A DNA stretch of 64,000 nt from Streptomyces sp. SID13726 (GTDB lineage: Bacteria > Actinomycetota > Actinomycetes > Streptomycetales > Streptomycetaceae). Under the pieces are notes generated by a model that was not told the origin of the DNA, did no database searches, and saw nothing but the letters and a program-made list of their open reading frames with translations. The stretch spans positions 1-64,000 of the forward strand of contig NZ_JAAGLY010000006.1 in NCBI RefSeq assembly GCF_010548375.1, in the 5' to 3' direction. The position numbers and the translations under genes were made by a program. Every line of letters starts with the position of its first letter. Position 1 is the first letter of the stretch. Shown here piece after piece: positions 1 to 8,172 of the stretch.

Positions 1-1039
1 CCTCGCTGCCCGGGGCCGCGCCCGCCGGGGCCGCGCCTCCCGAGGCCGCACCCGCACCTGCCGCGCTCGCCAGCCGGAACCCCGGCGGCAGGGCCGGGCC
101 GTCCGGCTCGGTGGCCACTCGTGTCGGTGCCGGGGGTGCCGCAGCGCCCAGGGCGGTCGTGGCGTTGTCGGAACCGCCCGCGTCCGCCACGGCCCGGAGC
201 AGTTCGCGGGCCTCGTCGGCCTCCGGGCGGGACCCGGGACGCTTGTCGAGCAGACGGGCGAGAACCGGGGCGAGGGCTCCGGCGCGGCGGGGTTCGGGGA
301 GGGGTTCGCCGACGATCGCGGTGAGGGTGGAGAACGTCGACGTACGACGGAACGGCGAGGCGCCCTCGACGGCCGCGTACAGCGTGGCGCCCAGGGCCCA
401 CACGTCGGAGGCCGGGCCCGGATCGGCGCCCTGGGCCCGCTCGGGGGCCATGTAGTCCAGGGAGCCGACGAGGTGGCCGGTGCGGGTGAGGCTGGTGGCC
501 GAGCCGTCGCCCGGGTCGTCCATGGTGGCGATGCCGAAGTCGGTCAGCAGGACCCGGCCGGAGCGGTCGAGCAGGATGTTGCCGGGCTTGACGTCCCGGT
601 GCAGCACGCCGGCCTGGTGGGCGGCGGCCAGCGCGTCCATGATCTCGGCGCCGATCGCGGCCGCCTCGTGCGGGTCGAGCGGGCCGCGCTTGCGCAGCAC
701 GTGGTCGAGGGAGGGGCCGTCGACCAGCTCCATGACGATCAGCGGACGTCCGTCGGCCTCGGCGACGTCGTGCACCGCGACGACTCCGGGGTGGCGCACC
801 CGGGCCGCGGCCCGGGCCTCGCGCTGCATCCGCAGCCGCAAATCGGCGAGTTCGGGGCCGTCCGCGTCGGTGTAGGTGCGCAGTTCCTTGACCGCGACCT
901 CGCGGCCGAGCACCTCGTCGACGGCGCGCCAGACCACGCCCATGCCGCCACGCCCGAGCTGGGACACGACGCGGTAACGCCCGGCCAGCAGGCGACCGGT
1001 CTCGTCCTGGCCCTTTTCGTTGGTCTCCCCCGAAGACAC
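1..1039 (-). CDS. Serine/threonine protein kinase (C-terminus beyond window)
   Basis: Hanks-type kinase that phosphorylates proteins on Ser/Thr. Read on the minus strand, the protein has the glycine loop LGRGGMGVVW near residue 28, the ATP-binding lysine in VAVKEL, the catalytic loop HRDVKPGNIL, the DFG motif in LTDFGIA, and the SDVWALG helix. After about residue 270 it becomes rich in Ala, Pro and Gly, as in the juxtamembrane linkers of actinobacterial PknB-like kinases, and then runs off position 1, so any membrane segment or sensor domain is outside the window. I chose the GTG at 1039 because it gives a short leader before the kinase fold and has AGGAA about ten bases upstream. It is followed on the same strand, 95 bases upstream, by the aldolase gene, without obvious functional link. 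Confidence 0.9.
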   Translation of the reverse strand, partial: MSSGETNEKGQDETGRLLAGRYRVVSQLGRGGMGVVWRAVDEVLGREVAVKELRTYTDADGPELADLRLRMQREARAAARVRHPGVVAVHDVAEADGRPLIVMELVDGPSLDHVLRKRGPLDPHEAAAIGAEIMDALAAAHQAGVLHRDVKPGNILLDRSGRVLLTDFGIATMDDPGDGSATSLTRTGHLVGSLDYMAPERAQGADPGPASDVWALGATLYAAVEGASPFRRTSTFSTLTAIVGEPLPEPRRAGALAPVLARLLDKRPGSRPEADEARELLRAVADAGGSDNATTALGAAAPPAPTRVATEPDGPALPPGFRLASAAGAGAASGGAAPAGAAPGSE

Positions 1040-1134
1040 CGCTGCCCCGTTCCTGTGACACGTCAATGCGTGCGGTACAGACTACGGGGCAGGAGTGACA
1101 ACTCCAGCCGGAGGTTGCGACTGTGACAGGTCCG

Positions 1135-2445
1135 CTACTTCTCCGGCCGGTTCGTGGAGACCGTGAGGTCGCCGCGCCGGGGTGCCGCGTAGCCCTCCAG
1201 GTCGGCCCGGGTCAGTCCGGTCAGCCGGGCCACCTCGCCGATGTCGAGGGCGCCGCAGTCGAGACCGCGCAGCAGATAGCCGCTGAGGGCCTTGGCGGTG
1301 GCGGGCTCGTCCATGACGTCCCCGCCGACCCTTCCCGCGTACCGGGCGAGGCGTCCGGCGGCCTGCTCGAAGCCCTCGCGGTAGAAGGCGAACACGGCCG
1401 CGTACCGGGTGGGGATGTGGCCGGGGTGCATGTCCCAGCCCTGGTAGTAGGCGCGGGCCAGCGCCCGGCGGGTCAGGCCGTAGTGCAGCCGCCAGGCGTC
1501 GTGGACCTTGGCCGTGGGGCCGACGGGCAGGACGTTGGTGGAGCCGTCCGAGACCCGTACGCCGGTGCTCGCGGCGGCGACCTGCATGACCGCCTTGGCA
1601 TGGTCGGCGGCGGGGTGGTCGCTTGCCTGGTAGGCGGCGGAGACGCCGAGGCAGGCGCTGTAGTCGAAGGTGCCGTAGTGCAGCCCGGTGGCGCGGCCCT
1701 CGGCGGCCTGGATCATGCGGGCGACGGTGGCGGTGCCGTCGGTGGCGAGGATGGACTGGCTGGTCTCGATCTGGATCTCGAAGCCGAGGCGGCCGGCGTC
1801 GAGGCCGTGCGCCTTCTCGAAGGCCTCCAGGAGCCGTACGAACGCGCTGACCTGCTCGGCGTACGTCACCTTCGGCAGGGTCAGCACCAGCCCCTCGGGC
1901 AGGCCGCCGGCCGCCATCAGGCCGGTGAGGAAGACGTCGAGGGTACGGATGCCCCGGTCGCGTACGGCCGCCTCCATGCACTTCATGCGGATGCCCATGT
2001 ACGGCGCCGCGGTGCCGTTCTCGTACGCCTCGGCGATGAGCCGGGCCGCGCGGGCCGCCGCCTCGTCCTCCTCGGCGTCCGGGCGCGGGCCGTAGCCGTC
2101 CTCGAAGTCGACGCGCAGGTCCTCGATCGGCTCCTGCTCCAGTTTGGCGCGCACGCGCGTGTGCACGGGCTCGGCGAGTTCGTCGGACAGGCCGAGGACC
2201 GCGGCGAAGGAGGCGGCGTCCGGGGCGTGCTCGTCGAGGGCAGTGAGGGCCCGGTCGCCCCAGGAGCGGACGGTGTCGGCGGCGAAGACGTCACCGGGGA
2301 CGTAGACGGTGTGCACGGGCTGGCGGGTGCCGGGGTCTCCGGGGTAGCGGCGCTCCAGTTCGGCGTCGACCGGTGCGAGGGAGGCGCTGATCTCCTCGCT
2401 GACGGCACCCGCGAGGCTCGTCGCCACCTGCTCCTGCTGCCCCAT
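1135..2445 (-). CDS. HpcH/HpaI aldolase / citrate-lyase-like protein (DUF6986 type)
   Basis: A 436-residue TIM-barrel protein resembling the citrate lyase beta/HpcH aldolase superfamily. The motifs LRVDFEDGYG (about 110-120) and FEIQIETSQSI (about 220) match the metal-binding acidic residues of that fold. The exact substrate is unknown. In several Streptomyces genomes relatives of this gene sit with allantoin or purine-degradation genes, but no such neighbours are visible here. The ATG at 2445 has a clear AGGAGG eight bases upstream. The leader contains a strong palindrome (2462-2494), so expression is probably under a dedicated repressor, possibly of IclR type. The family assignment is secure at superfamily level; the physiological role is inference. 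Confidence 0.8.
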   Translation of the reverse strand: MGQQEQVATSLAGAVSEEISASLAPVDAELERRYPGDPGTRQPVHTVYVPGDVFAADTVRSWGDRALTALDEHAPDAASFAAVLGLSDELAEPVHTRVRAKLEQEPIEDLRVDFEDGYGPRPDAEEDEAAARAARLIAEAYENGTAAPYMGIRMKCMEAAVRDRGIRTLDVFLTGLMAAGGLPEGLVLTLPKVTYAEQVSAFVRLLEAFEKAHGLDAGRLGFEIQIETSQSILATDGTATVARMIQAAEGRATGLHYGTFDYSACLGVSAAYQASDHPAADHAKAVMQVAAASTGVRVSDGSTNVLPVGPTAKVHDAWRLHYGLTRRALARAYYQGWDMHPGHIPTRYAAVFAFYREGFEQAAGRLARYAGRVGGDVMDEPATAKALSGYLLRGLDCGALDIGEVARLTGLTRADLEGYAAPRRGDLTVSTNRPEK

Positions 2446-2461
2446 CCCGCATCCTCCTGTT

Positions 2462-2494
2462 TTCCGCTCTGCGGAATCAACAATCCGTAGAGCG
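2462..2494. promoter_or_regulatory. Palindromic operator in the aldolase leader
   Basis: Two nested inverted repeats lie 17-49 bases upstream of the aldolase ATG: TTCCGC-TCT-GCGGAA (2462-2476, perfect) and an 11-base arm pair CGCTCTGCGGA (2465-2475) and TCCGTAGAGCG (2484-2494) with one mismatch and an 8-base spacer. The shape suits an IclR-family dimer or tetramer. The regulator is not in the window. Confidence 0.6.
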
Positions 2495-2634
2495 AAGTTA
2501 TCTGCGAAGCTTCCCGACGGTCAACACCCCGTCCACAGCGTGAGCCGCCCCGTTCATCCGGGATGTCGAGAACCCCTACGCCGTCTACCGCACTCGGGCT
2601 CTGACAATCATCCTGGCTCGTCGGGAGGGAACAC

Positions 2635-3528
2635 ATGACGGACACCAACAGAATGACGCGCCGTATGGGACTCAGAACCGCGGTGGCCGCCGCGATCACC
2701 GTGCCACTCATGGGCACGCTGCCGGCCTCCGCCGCCAAGCCGTCCGACCGCCGACTCGATGTCATGACGTTCAACCTGCGCTTCGCGAGCACCACCGAAC
2801 CCAACAGCTGGGCCGTCCGCCGCCCGGTGATGCGCCGGCTGCTGCGGCAGCAGGCCCCCACCCTGATGGGCACCCAGGAAGGCCTCTACCAGCAACTGCG
2901 CGACATCCACGCCGACCTCGGACCGCACTACGACTGGATCGGCACCGGCCGCGAGGGCGGCAGCCACGACGAGTCCACGGCGGTCTTCTACGACACCCGG
3001 CGCCTGGCCCCCGTCGAGCACGACACCCTGTGGCTCTCCGACACGCCCAGGGTGATCGGCTCCAACACCTGGGGCGCCGCGCTCCCCCGGATCGTCACCT
3101 GGATCCGCTTCCGCGACCGGGCCGTGGCCGGCCGGGAGTTCTACGTCCTCAACACCCACTTCGACCATGTGAGCCAGTACGCGCGCGAGCGGGCCGCCGA
3201 GTACCTCACCGGGCTGATCGCCGGCTTCGACCCCGACCTGCCCGTCATCGTAGCCGGCGACTTCAACGCGGACGCCCACAAGAACCAGGCCTACGACATC
3301 CTGCTGGCCACGGGACTCGTCGACACCTGGGACACGGCCGCCGAGCGCAGCAGGCTGTACGGCACGTTCCACGGCTACGAACCGCTCACCCCGGACGGGG
3401 ACCGCATCGACTGGATCCTCGCCACGCCCGGGATCACCGTCCACCGGGCGTCGATCGACACCTTCGCGGTGAACGGGCAGTTCCCGAGCGACCACCTGCC
3501 GGTGCAGGCCACGCTGACCCTGGGATGA
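2635..3528 (+). CDS. Secreted endonuclease/exonuclease/phosphatase family protein
   Basis: Predicted extracellular metal-dependent phosphodiesterase of the EEP superfamily (297 residues). The N-terminus has a twin-arginine motif (TRRMGLRTAV) followed by a hydrophobic stretch and ASAA, so Tat export is likely. Fold motifs are visible in order: MTFNLRF, TQEGLYQQ (catalytic Glu), LNTHFDH, VAGDFNAD (Asp/Asn pair) and the terminal SDHLPV with the catalytic Asp-His. Substrate could be nucleic acid, sphingomyelin or an inositol phosphate; the sequence does not decide. The ATG at 2635 follows GGGAGGG. The gene faces etfA and ends in a shared strong hairpin. Confidence 0.88.
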   Translation: MTDTNRMTRRMGLRTAVAAAITVPLMGTLPASAAKPSDRRLDVMTFNLRFASTTEPNSWAVRRPVMRRLLRQQAPTLMGTQEGLYQQLRDIHADLGPHYDWIGTGREGGSHDESTAVFYDTRRLAPVEHDTLWLSDTPRVIGSNTWGAALPRIVTWIRFRDRAVAGREFYVLNTHFDHVSQYARERAAEYLTGLIAGFDPDLPVIVAGDFNADAHKNQAYDILLATGLVDTWDTAAERSRLYGTFHGYEPLTPDGDRIDWILATPGITVHRASIDTFAVNGQFPSDHLPVQATLTLG

Positions 3529-3530
3529 GC

Positions 3531-3569
3531 GAGGCCCCCGCGACCGTGGTGCGGGGTCGCGGGGGCCTC
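3531..3569. terminator. Bidirectional terminator between the endonuclease and etfA
   Basis: Perfect 15-base arms GAGGCCCCCGCGACC (3531-3545) and its complement (3555-3569) around a 9-base loop, placed between two convergent genes. No T-tract, as usual in Streptomyces. Confidence 0.8.
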
Positions 3570-3582
3570 GTGGCTCAGGGGA

Positions 3583-4545
3583 TCAGCCCTTGCGGGTGTT
3601 GATCTCCTCGGTGAGGGCGGGGACGACGTCGAAGAGGTCGCCGACGACGCCGTAGTCGACGAGGTCGAAGATCGGGGCCTCGGCGTCCTTGTTGATCGCC
3701 ACGATCGTCTTCGAGGTCTGCATGCCCGCGCGGTGCTGGATCGCGCCGGAGATACCGGAGGCGATGTACAGCTGCGGCGAGACGGACTTGCCGGTCTGGC
3801 CGACCTGGTTGGTGTGCGGGTACCAGCCCGCGTCCACCGCGGCACGCGAGGCGCCGACGGCGGCACCGAGCGAGTCGGCGAGCGCCTCGATGATCGCGAA
3901 GTTCTCCGCGCCGTTGACACCGCGGCCGCCGGAGACCACGATCGCGGCCTCGGTCAGCTCCGGACGCCCGGTCGACTCACGCGGGGTGCGGCCGGTCACC
4001 TTGGTGCCGGTGGCCTGCGCGGAGAACGACACCGACAGGGCCTCGACCGCGCCCGCGGCCGGGGCGGCCTCGACGGCGGCCGAGTTGGGCTTCACGGTGA
4101 TGACCGGAACGCCCTTGGAGACACGGGACTTGGTGGTGAAGGAGGCGGCGAACACCGACTGGGTGGCCACCGGGCCCTCGGCGCCGGCCTCGATGTCGAC
4201 GGCGTCGGTGATGATGCCGGAGCCGATGCGCAGCGCGAGGCGGGCGGCGATCTCCTTGCCCTCGGCGGAGGAGGGGACCAGGACGGCGGCCGGGGAGGCG
4301 GCCTCGACGGCGGCCTGGAGGGCGTCGACCTTCGGTACGACCAGGTAGTCGGCGTACTCGGAGGCGTCGTGGGTGAGGACCTTGACCGCGCCGTGCTCGG
4401 CGAGCGCGGCGGCGGTGTCGGCGGCGCCGCCTCCCAGCGCGAGGGCGACGGGCTCGCCGACGCGGCGGGCCAGGGTCAGCAGCTCCAGGGTGGGCTTGCG
4501 GACGGCACCGTCCACGTGATCGACGTAGACGAGAACTTCAGCCAT
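3583..4545 (-). CDS. etfA: Electron transfer flavoprotein subunit alpha
   Basis: The FAD-binding subunit of ETF (320 residues), which passes electrons from acyl-CoA and related dehydrogenases to the respiratory chain. The C-terminal FAD domain shows the family signature around SGISGAIQHRAGM and AINKDAEAPIFDLVDYGVVGD. The N-terminal alpha/beta domain begins MAEVLVYVDHVDG. It lies 71 bases downstream of etfB on the same strand, forming the standard etfB-etfA operon. No ETF:quinone oxidoreductase (fixC-like) gene is in the window. An acyl-CoA dehydrogenase that could feed it lies 40 kb away at 45123. Confidence 0.96.
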   Translation of the reverse strand: MAEVLVYVDHVDGAVRKPTLELLTLARRVGEPVALALGGGAADTAAALAEHGAVKVLTHDASEYADYLVVPKVDALQAAVEAASPAAVLVPSSAEGKEIAARLALRIGSGIITDAVDIEAGAEGPVATQSVFAASFTTKSRVSKGVPVITVKPNSAAVEAAPAAGAVEALSVSFSAQATGTKVTGRTPRESTGRPELTEAAIVVSGGRGVNGAENFAIIEALADSLGAAVGASRAAVDAGWYPHTNQVGQTGKSVSPQLYIASGISGAIQHRAGMQTSKTIVAINKDAEAPIFDLVDYGVVGDLFDVVPALTEEINTRKG

Positions 4546-4616
4546 GGGAATGCTCTCCTGCGGATTGCGAAGTCTGAGGGGCGGAAGGGGGGTTGAGCCT
4601 CAGCGGGCCAGGACCC

Positions 4617-5405
4617 TTAGATGAACTTCTGGCTCGCGAGGTACTCGGCGAGCTGCTTGCCGCCCTCGCCCTCGTCCTTGACGATCGTGCCCGCGGTACG
4701 GGCGGGACGCTCCGCGGCGGAGTCGACCTTGGTCCAGGAGCCCTCCAGGCCGACCTGCTCGGCCTCCAGGTCCAGGTCGGACAGGTCCCAGGACTGAACC
4801 GGCTTCTTCTTCGCCGCCATGATGCCCTTGAAGGACGGGTAACGCGCCTCGCCCGACTGGTCGGTGACAGAGACGACGGCCGGAAGCGAGGCCTCCAGCT
4901 GCTCGGAAGCGGCGTCGCCGTCGCGGCGGCCCTTCACGGTGCCGTCCTCGACGGAGACCTCGGACAGCAGCGTGACCTGCGGGACGCCCAGACGCTCGGC
5001 CAGCAGCGCGGGGACGACGCCCATGGTGCCGTCGGTGGAGGCCATGCCGGAGATCACCAGGTCGTAGCCGGCCTTCTCGACGGCCTTGGCCAGCACCAGG
5101 GAGGTGCCGAGGGCGTCGGTGCCGTGCAGGTCGTCGTCCTCGACGTGGATCGCCTTGTCGGCGCCCATCGACAGGGCCTTGCGCAGCGCGTCCTTGGCGT
5201 CCTCGGGGCCGACGGTCAGGACGGTGACCTCGACATCGTCGTCGGAGTTCTCGGAGATCTGCAGCGCCTGCTCGACCGCGTACTCGTCGAGCTCGGAGAG
5301 CAGACCGTCCACGTCGTCCCGGTCGACGGTCAGGTCATCGGCGAAGTGCCGGTCGCCAGTGGCGTCGGGCACGTACTTCACAGTGACAACGATCCTCAAG
5401 CTCAC
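4617..5405 (-). CDS. etfB: Electron transfer flavoprotein subunit beta
   Basis: The AMP-binding beta subunit of ETF (262 residues), partner of EtfA. Starts MSLRIVVTVKYVPD and contains LSMGADKAIHVED and VISGMASTDGTMG, both typical of the nucleotide-binding fold, followed by the C-terminal recognition arm. First gene of the etfB-etfA operon. The leader contains an inverted repeat at 5438-5456. Confidence 0.96.
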   Translation of the reverse strand: MSLRIVVTVKYVPDATGDRHFADDLTVDRDDVDGLLSELDEYAVEQALQISENSDDDVEVTVLTVGPEDAKDALRKALSMGADKAIHVEDDDLHGTDALGTSLVLAKAVEKAGYDLVISGMASTDGTMGVVPALLAERLGVPQVTLLSEVSVEDGTVKGRRDGDAASEQLEASLPAVVSVTDQSGEARYPSFKGIMAAKKKPVQSWDLSDLDLEAEQVGLEGSWTKVDSAAERPARTAGTIVKDEGEGGKQLAEYLASQKFI

Positions 5406-5437
5406 GCCGGCTCTCCTACTGCATCGTCATTTCTTCG

Positions 5438-5459
5438 GCTGCCTCTTGCAGGCAGCATA
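5438..5459 (-). promoter_or_regulatory. Inverted repeat and possible -10 upstream of etfB
   Basis: GCTGCCT (5438-5444) and AGGCAGC (5450-5456) form a perfect 7-base inverted repeat 33 bases before the etfB start. A -10-like TATGCT (minus strand, 5454-5459) overlaps its outer arm. A matching -35 is not obvious. The site could be a repressor operator or an RNA hairpin. Confidence 0.4.
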
Positions 5460-5632
5460 GGCGCCCCAAGCGGCCGATCCCGGTCGGGGCGGGCTGCGCT
5501 CCGACCGCAATATTACTCGCCAGTACATACAGTTCGTGCCCGCTAAGCAAGCGCTTTGAACTGTGACCTTCGCAACGCAGCGTAATCGGAACTCGACGTG
5601 CGCGCACACCACCGGAAGAGCCGACGATCCGA

Positions 5633-6142
5633 TCAGTCGCGCAGGCCGTTGAACCGGCCCTGGTGGTAGAGGAGCGGCCGGCCGGGGCCCGCGGGATCGC
5701 CGAGCCGCACCTCGGCCAGCACGATCCGGTGGTCCCCCGCAGGCACGCGCGCGTGCACCCGGCACACCAGCCAGGCGAGGACGTCGTCGAGGACGGGTAC
5801 GCCTTCGGGGCCCTCGCGCCACGCGGTGGGGGCACCGAAGCGGTCGGCGCCGCTGCGGGCGAAGGTGGCGGCCAGCTCCTCCTGGTGCTCGCCGAGTATG
5901 TGCACGCCGACATGGTCGGCCCGGGAGATCGCGGGCCAGCTGGAGGCGCCCGTGCCGATCCCGAAGGAGAGCATCGGGGGCTCGGCGGAGACCGAGGCGA
6001 GGGAGGTGGCGGTGAAGCCGACCGGTCCGGTGTCACCGGCGGCGGTGATCACGGCGACACCGGCGGCATGGCGCCGGAACACGGAGCGCAGCAGGTCGGG
6101 AGAGGCGAGCCGGGGAGTGCCGAGGTCGGGCGTGGCCGTCAT
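5633..6142 (-). CDS. Flavin reductase family protein
   Basis: A 169-residue flavin reductase-like (FMN-binding split barrel) protein, probably the NAD(P)H:flavin oxidoreductase partner of a two-component monooxygenase, or a stand-alone reductase. Typical features are FRRHAAGVAVITA near the start, FTATSLASVSAEPPMLSF, and HILGEHQEELAATFA. The open frame extends to 6190, but the ATG at 6142 (MTATPDL) has AGAAGGA eight bases upstream and is preferred. No monooxygenase is adjacent, so the partner is unknown. Confidence 0.85.
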   Translation of the reverse strand: MTATPDLGTPRLASPDLLRSVFRRHAAGVAVITAAGDTGPVGFTATSLASVSAEPPMLSFGIGTGASSWPAISRADHVGVHILGEHQEELAATFARSGADRFGAPTAWREGPEGVPVLDDVLAWLVCRVHARVPAGDHRIVLAEVRLGDPAGPGRPLLYHQGRFNGLRD

Positions 6143-6350
6143 GCGGAAGTCCTTCTGCGAGAGGTGGCGTGCTGAACCGTGGCTGCTCAACAGCTCGGAC
6201 AGCGCGCGCTCGCGGTACGGGCCAGGTCGACGTGGACCCGCCCGAACAGAAGGAGTTCCGTAGGCATACGGTCAGGCTGACGATAGGTGCGGTGCACAGT
6301 CAAGTACGTTCCGGCATATGGGAGATGCCTCACCGTGGGCGCACCCGGTG

Positions 6351-6764
6351 TCAAACCGCCTCCCCCAGGGCCGCGATGACGTCCGCCTTCCGGGGCTGCC
6401 CCGCGGCCCGCCGTACGACCCGGCCGTCGGCGTCGAGGACCAGCACGGTCGGCGTCTTGAGGATGTCGAGCGCGCGGACCAGGTCGAGGTTCTTCTCGGC
6501 GTCGATCTCGATGTGGGTCACGCCCGGAACCATGCCGGCGACCTCGTCGAGCACGCGCCGGGTCGCCCGGCAGGGGGAGCAGAACGCGCTGGAGAACTGC
6601 ACGAGCGTGGCCCGCTCCCCCAACTCCTCGCCCAACTCGGCCGCGCCGAGCCGCTTTCCGTCGTCACGCCCGCGCACCCGCACCCTCCCGTCGCGCCGCT
6701 GGTGCACCACTCCGTAGGCGCTCGCCAGCGCGAGCACCGCCACGCACACCACAAGACCGGTCAT
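6351..6764 (-). CDS. Membrane-anchored thioredoxin-like protein
   Basis: A 137-residue protein with an N-terminal hydrophobic helix (MTGLVVCVAVLALASAYGV) and a thioredoxin domain with active site CSPC in FSSAFCSPCRATRR and the cis-proline segment LKTPTVLVLD. The helix predicts a membrane anchor with the domain outside, so it would act as a thiol-disulfide exchanger. A GTG three codons upstream (6773) is an alternative start; neither has a clear ribosome site. It is divergent from a DUF4395 gene, a common actinobacterial pairing, with an inverted repeat in the shared promoter. Confidence 0.82.
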   Translation of the reverse strand: MTGLVVCVAVLALASAYGVVHQRRDGRVRVRGRDDGKRLGAAELGEELGERATLVQFSSAFCSPCRATRRVLDEVAGMVPGVTHIEIDAEKNLDLVRALDILKTPTVLVLDADGRVVRRAAGQPRKADVIAALGEAV

Positions 6765-6791
6765 GACCTGCACAAGCGTTCACGAGACTGC

Positions 6792-6817
6792 AAAGATTCC
6801 CGGCTCCCGGAATCTTT
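6792..6817. promoter_or_regulatory. Inverted repeat between thioredoxin and DUF4395 genes
   Basis: Perfect 9-base arms AAAGATTCC (6792-6800) and GGAATCTTT (6809-6817) with an 8-base spacer, lying in the gap of about 60 bases between the divergent starts. A single regulator could bind here and control both genes. Confidence 0.5.
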
Positions 6818-6821
6818 TCCC

Positions 6822-7256
6822 ATGCGGAATGCTCGGTTCATGGACATTGACGTGAGGGGGCCCCGCTTCGGGGCCGCCGTGACAGCCGTCGTGCTGGCGG
6901 CCGTTCTGATCTCGGGCAGCGCCTGGCTGCTGGCCTGGCAGACGCTGGCGTTCGCGCTCGGCGCGGCGGGCGGGGTGGGCCGGTCGCCGTACGGCTGGCT
7001 GTTCAGGAAGGCCGTACGGCCGCGGATCGGACCGCCGACCCGGTTCGAGGCGCCGGAGCCGCCGCGGTTCGCGCAGGCCGTGGGGCTCGCCTTCGCGAGC
7101 CTCGGGCTCGTCGGATACGGGATCGGACCGGAGTGGCTGGGTCTCGCCGCCACCGGGGCGGCGCTCGCGGCCGCCTTCCTCAACGCCACGTTCGGGTACT
7201 GCCTGGGATGCGAGATGTACCTGCTCGTGCGCCGGGTGACGGTACGCGCGGAGTAA
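6822..7256 (+). CDS. DUF4395 membrane protein
   Basis: A 144-residue integral membrane protein with hydrophobic helices around residues 15-50 and 85-125 and a conserved cysteine pair in the C-terminal GYCLGCEMYLL. DUF4395 proteins are usually found with thioredoxin, rhodanese or other sulfur-handling genes, and here the divergent neighbour is a thioredoxin-like protein; a role in membrane thiol or sulfur transfer is inference. Start is either ATG 6822 or ATG 6840 (MDIDVRG), in the same frame; the second fits the family's usual length better, but neither has a strong ribosome site. Confidence 0.8.
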   Translation: MRNARFMDIDVRGPRFGAAVTAVVLAAVLISGSAWLLAWQTLAFALGAAGGVGRSPYGWLFRKAVRPRIGPPTRFEAPEPPRFAQAVGLAFASLGLVGYGIGPEWLGLAATGAALAAAFLNATFGYCLGCEMYLLVRRVTVRAE

Positions 7257-7373
7257 AGGCGGCTTAAAAGCCCAAGGTGGATCACAGGGTGGACGTGACG
7301 AGAATCTCGCTTGCGTCGGGCACCAGGGCTGGCTCCCCGCCCGTTCTTCGGGCACGATCTGCGAGATGCCGTA

Positions 7374-7393
7374 AACCTACGGCTGCGTAACTT
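7374..7393. promoter_or_regulatory. Possible TetR-type operator upstream of the acyltransferase
   Basis: The core TACG-GCTG-CGTA (7378-7389) sits in a wider imperfect palindrome 50-70 bases before the acyltransferase start. It resembles CTACG/CGTAG boxes that I have seen near lipid genes in Streptomyces; the regulator is unknown. Confidence 0.35.
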
Positions 7394-7443
7394 AATGCCG
7401 GGAACTCCCCTCCCCGGCAGAGCAGGAAGGGCTCACCCCGCCC

Positions 7444-8172
7444 ATGGCAGAGCTTGTCTACCGTCCCGTCGTCGGATTCGCCCAGGCGCTGTTCAAGGCC
7501 TGGGACCTCAAGATCGACTGCAAGGGTTCGGAGAACATCCCGCGCTCGGGCGGCGCCGTGCTGGTGAGCAACCACATCAGCTACCTGGACTTCGTCTTCA
7601 ACGGCCTGGCGGCGCTCCCGCAGAAACGTCTCGTGCGTTTCATGGCGAAGGAGTCCGTCTTCCGGCACAAGGTCTCCGGTCCGCTGATGCGCGGGATGAA
7701 GCACATCCCGGTCGACCGCAAGCAGGGCGAGGCGGCCTACGCGCACGCCCTGGAGTCGCTGCGCTCGGGCGAGATCGTCGGGGTGTTCCCGGAGGCGACG
7801 ATCTCGCAGTCGTTCACGCTGAAGAGCTTCAAGTCGGGTGCGGCGCGCATGGCGCAGGAGGCGGGCGTTCCGCTGATCCCGATGGCCGTGTGGGGCACGC
7901 AGCGGCTGTGGACCAAGGGCCACCCGCGCAACTTCAAGCGCAGCCACACCCCGATCACCATCCGGGTCGGCGAGGCCATTGAGGCGTCCCGCGACAAGTA
8001 CGCCGGGGCCATCACCCGGCAGGTCCGGGAGCGGGTCAACGAGCTGCTGGAAGCGGCTCAGCGGGCGTATCCGGTACGGCCGAAGGGTCCGGACGACACC
8101 TGGTGGATGCCGGCGCACCTCGGAGGCACCGCACCGACCCCGGAAGCGGTACGCGAGGCCGAGGCCCGCTAG
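7444..8172 (+). CDS. 1-acyl-sn-glycerol-3-phosphate acyltransferase family protein
   Basis: PlsC-type membrane-associated acyltransferase (242 residues) for phospholipid synthesis, moving an acyl group to lysophosphatidate or a similar acceptor. The four family blocks are present: NHISYLD (HX4D catalytic motif, about residues 40-46), the FMAKESVFRHK segment, VFPEATIS, and VPLIPMAVWG. The stop codon TAG at 8170-8172 is the first triplet of a MITE-like element, so the C-terminus (...EAEAR) may have been set by the insertion. An operator-like palindrome lies upstream. Confidence 0.9.
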   Translation: MAELVYRPVVGFAQALFKAWDLKIDCKGSENIPRSGGAVLVSNHISYLDFVFNGLAALPQKRLVRFMAKESVFRHKVSGPLMRGMKHIPVDRKQGEAAYAHALESLRSGEIVGVFPEATISQSFTLKSFKSGAARMAQEAGVPLIPMAVWGTQRLWTKGHPRNFKRSHTPITIRVGEAIEASRDKYAGAITRQVRERVNELLEAAQRAYPVRPKGPDDTWWMPAHLGGTAPTPEAVREAEAR

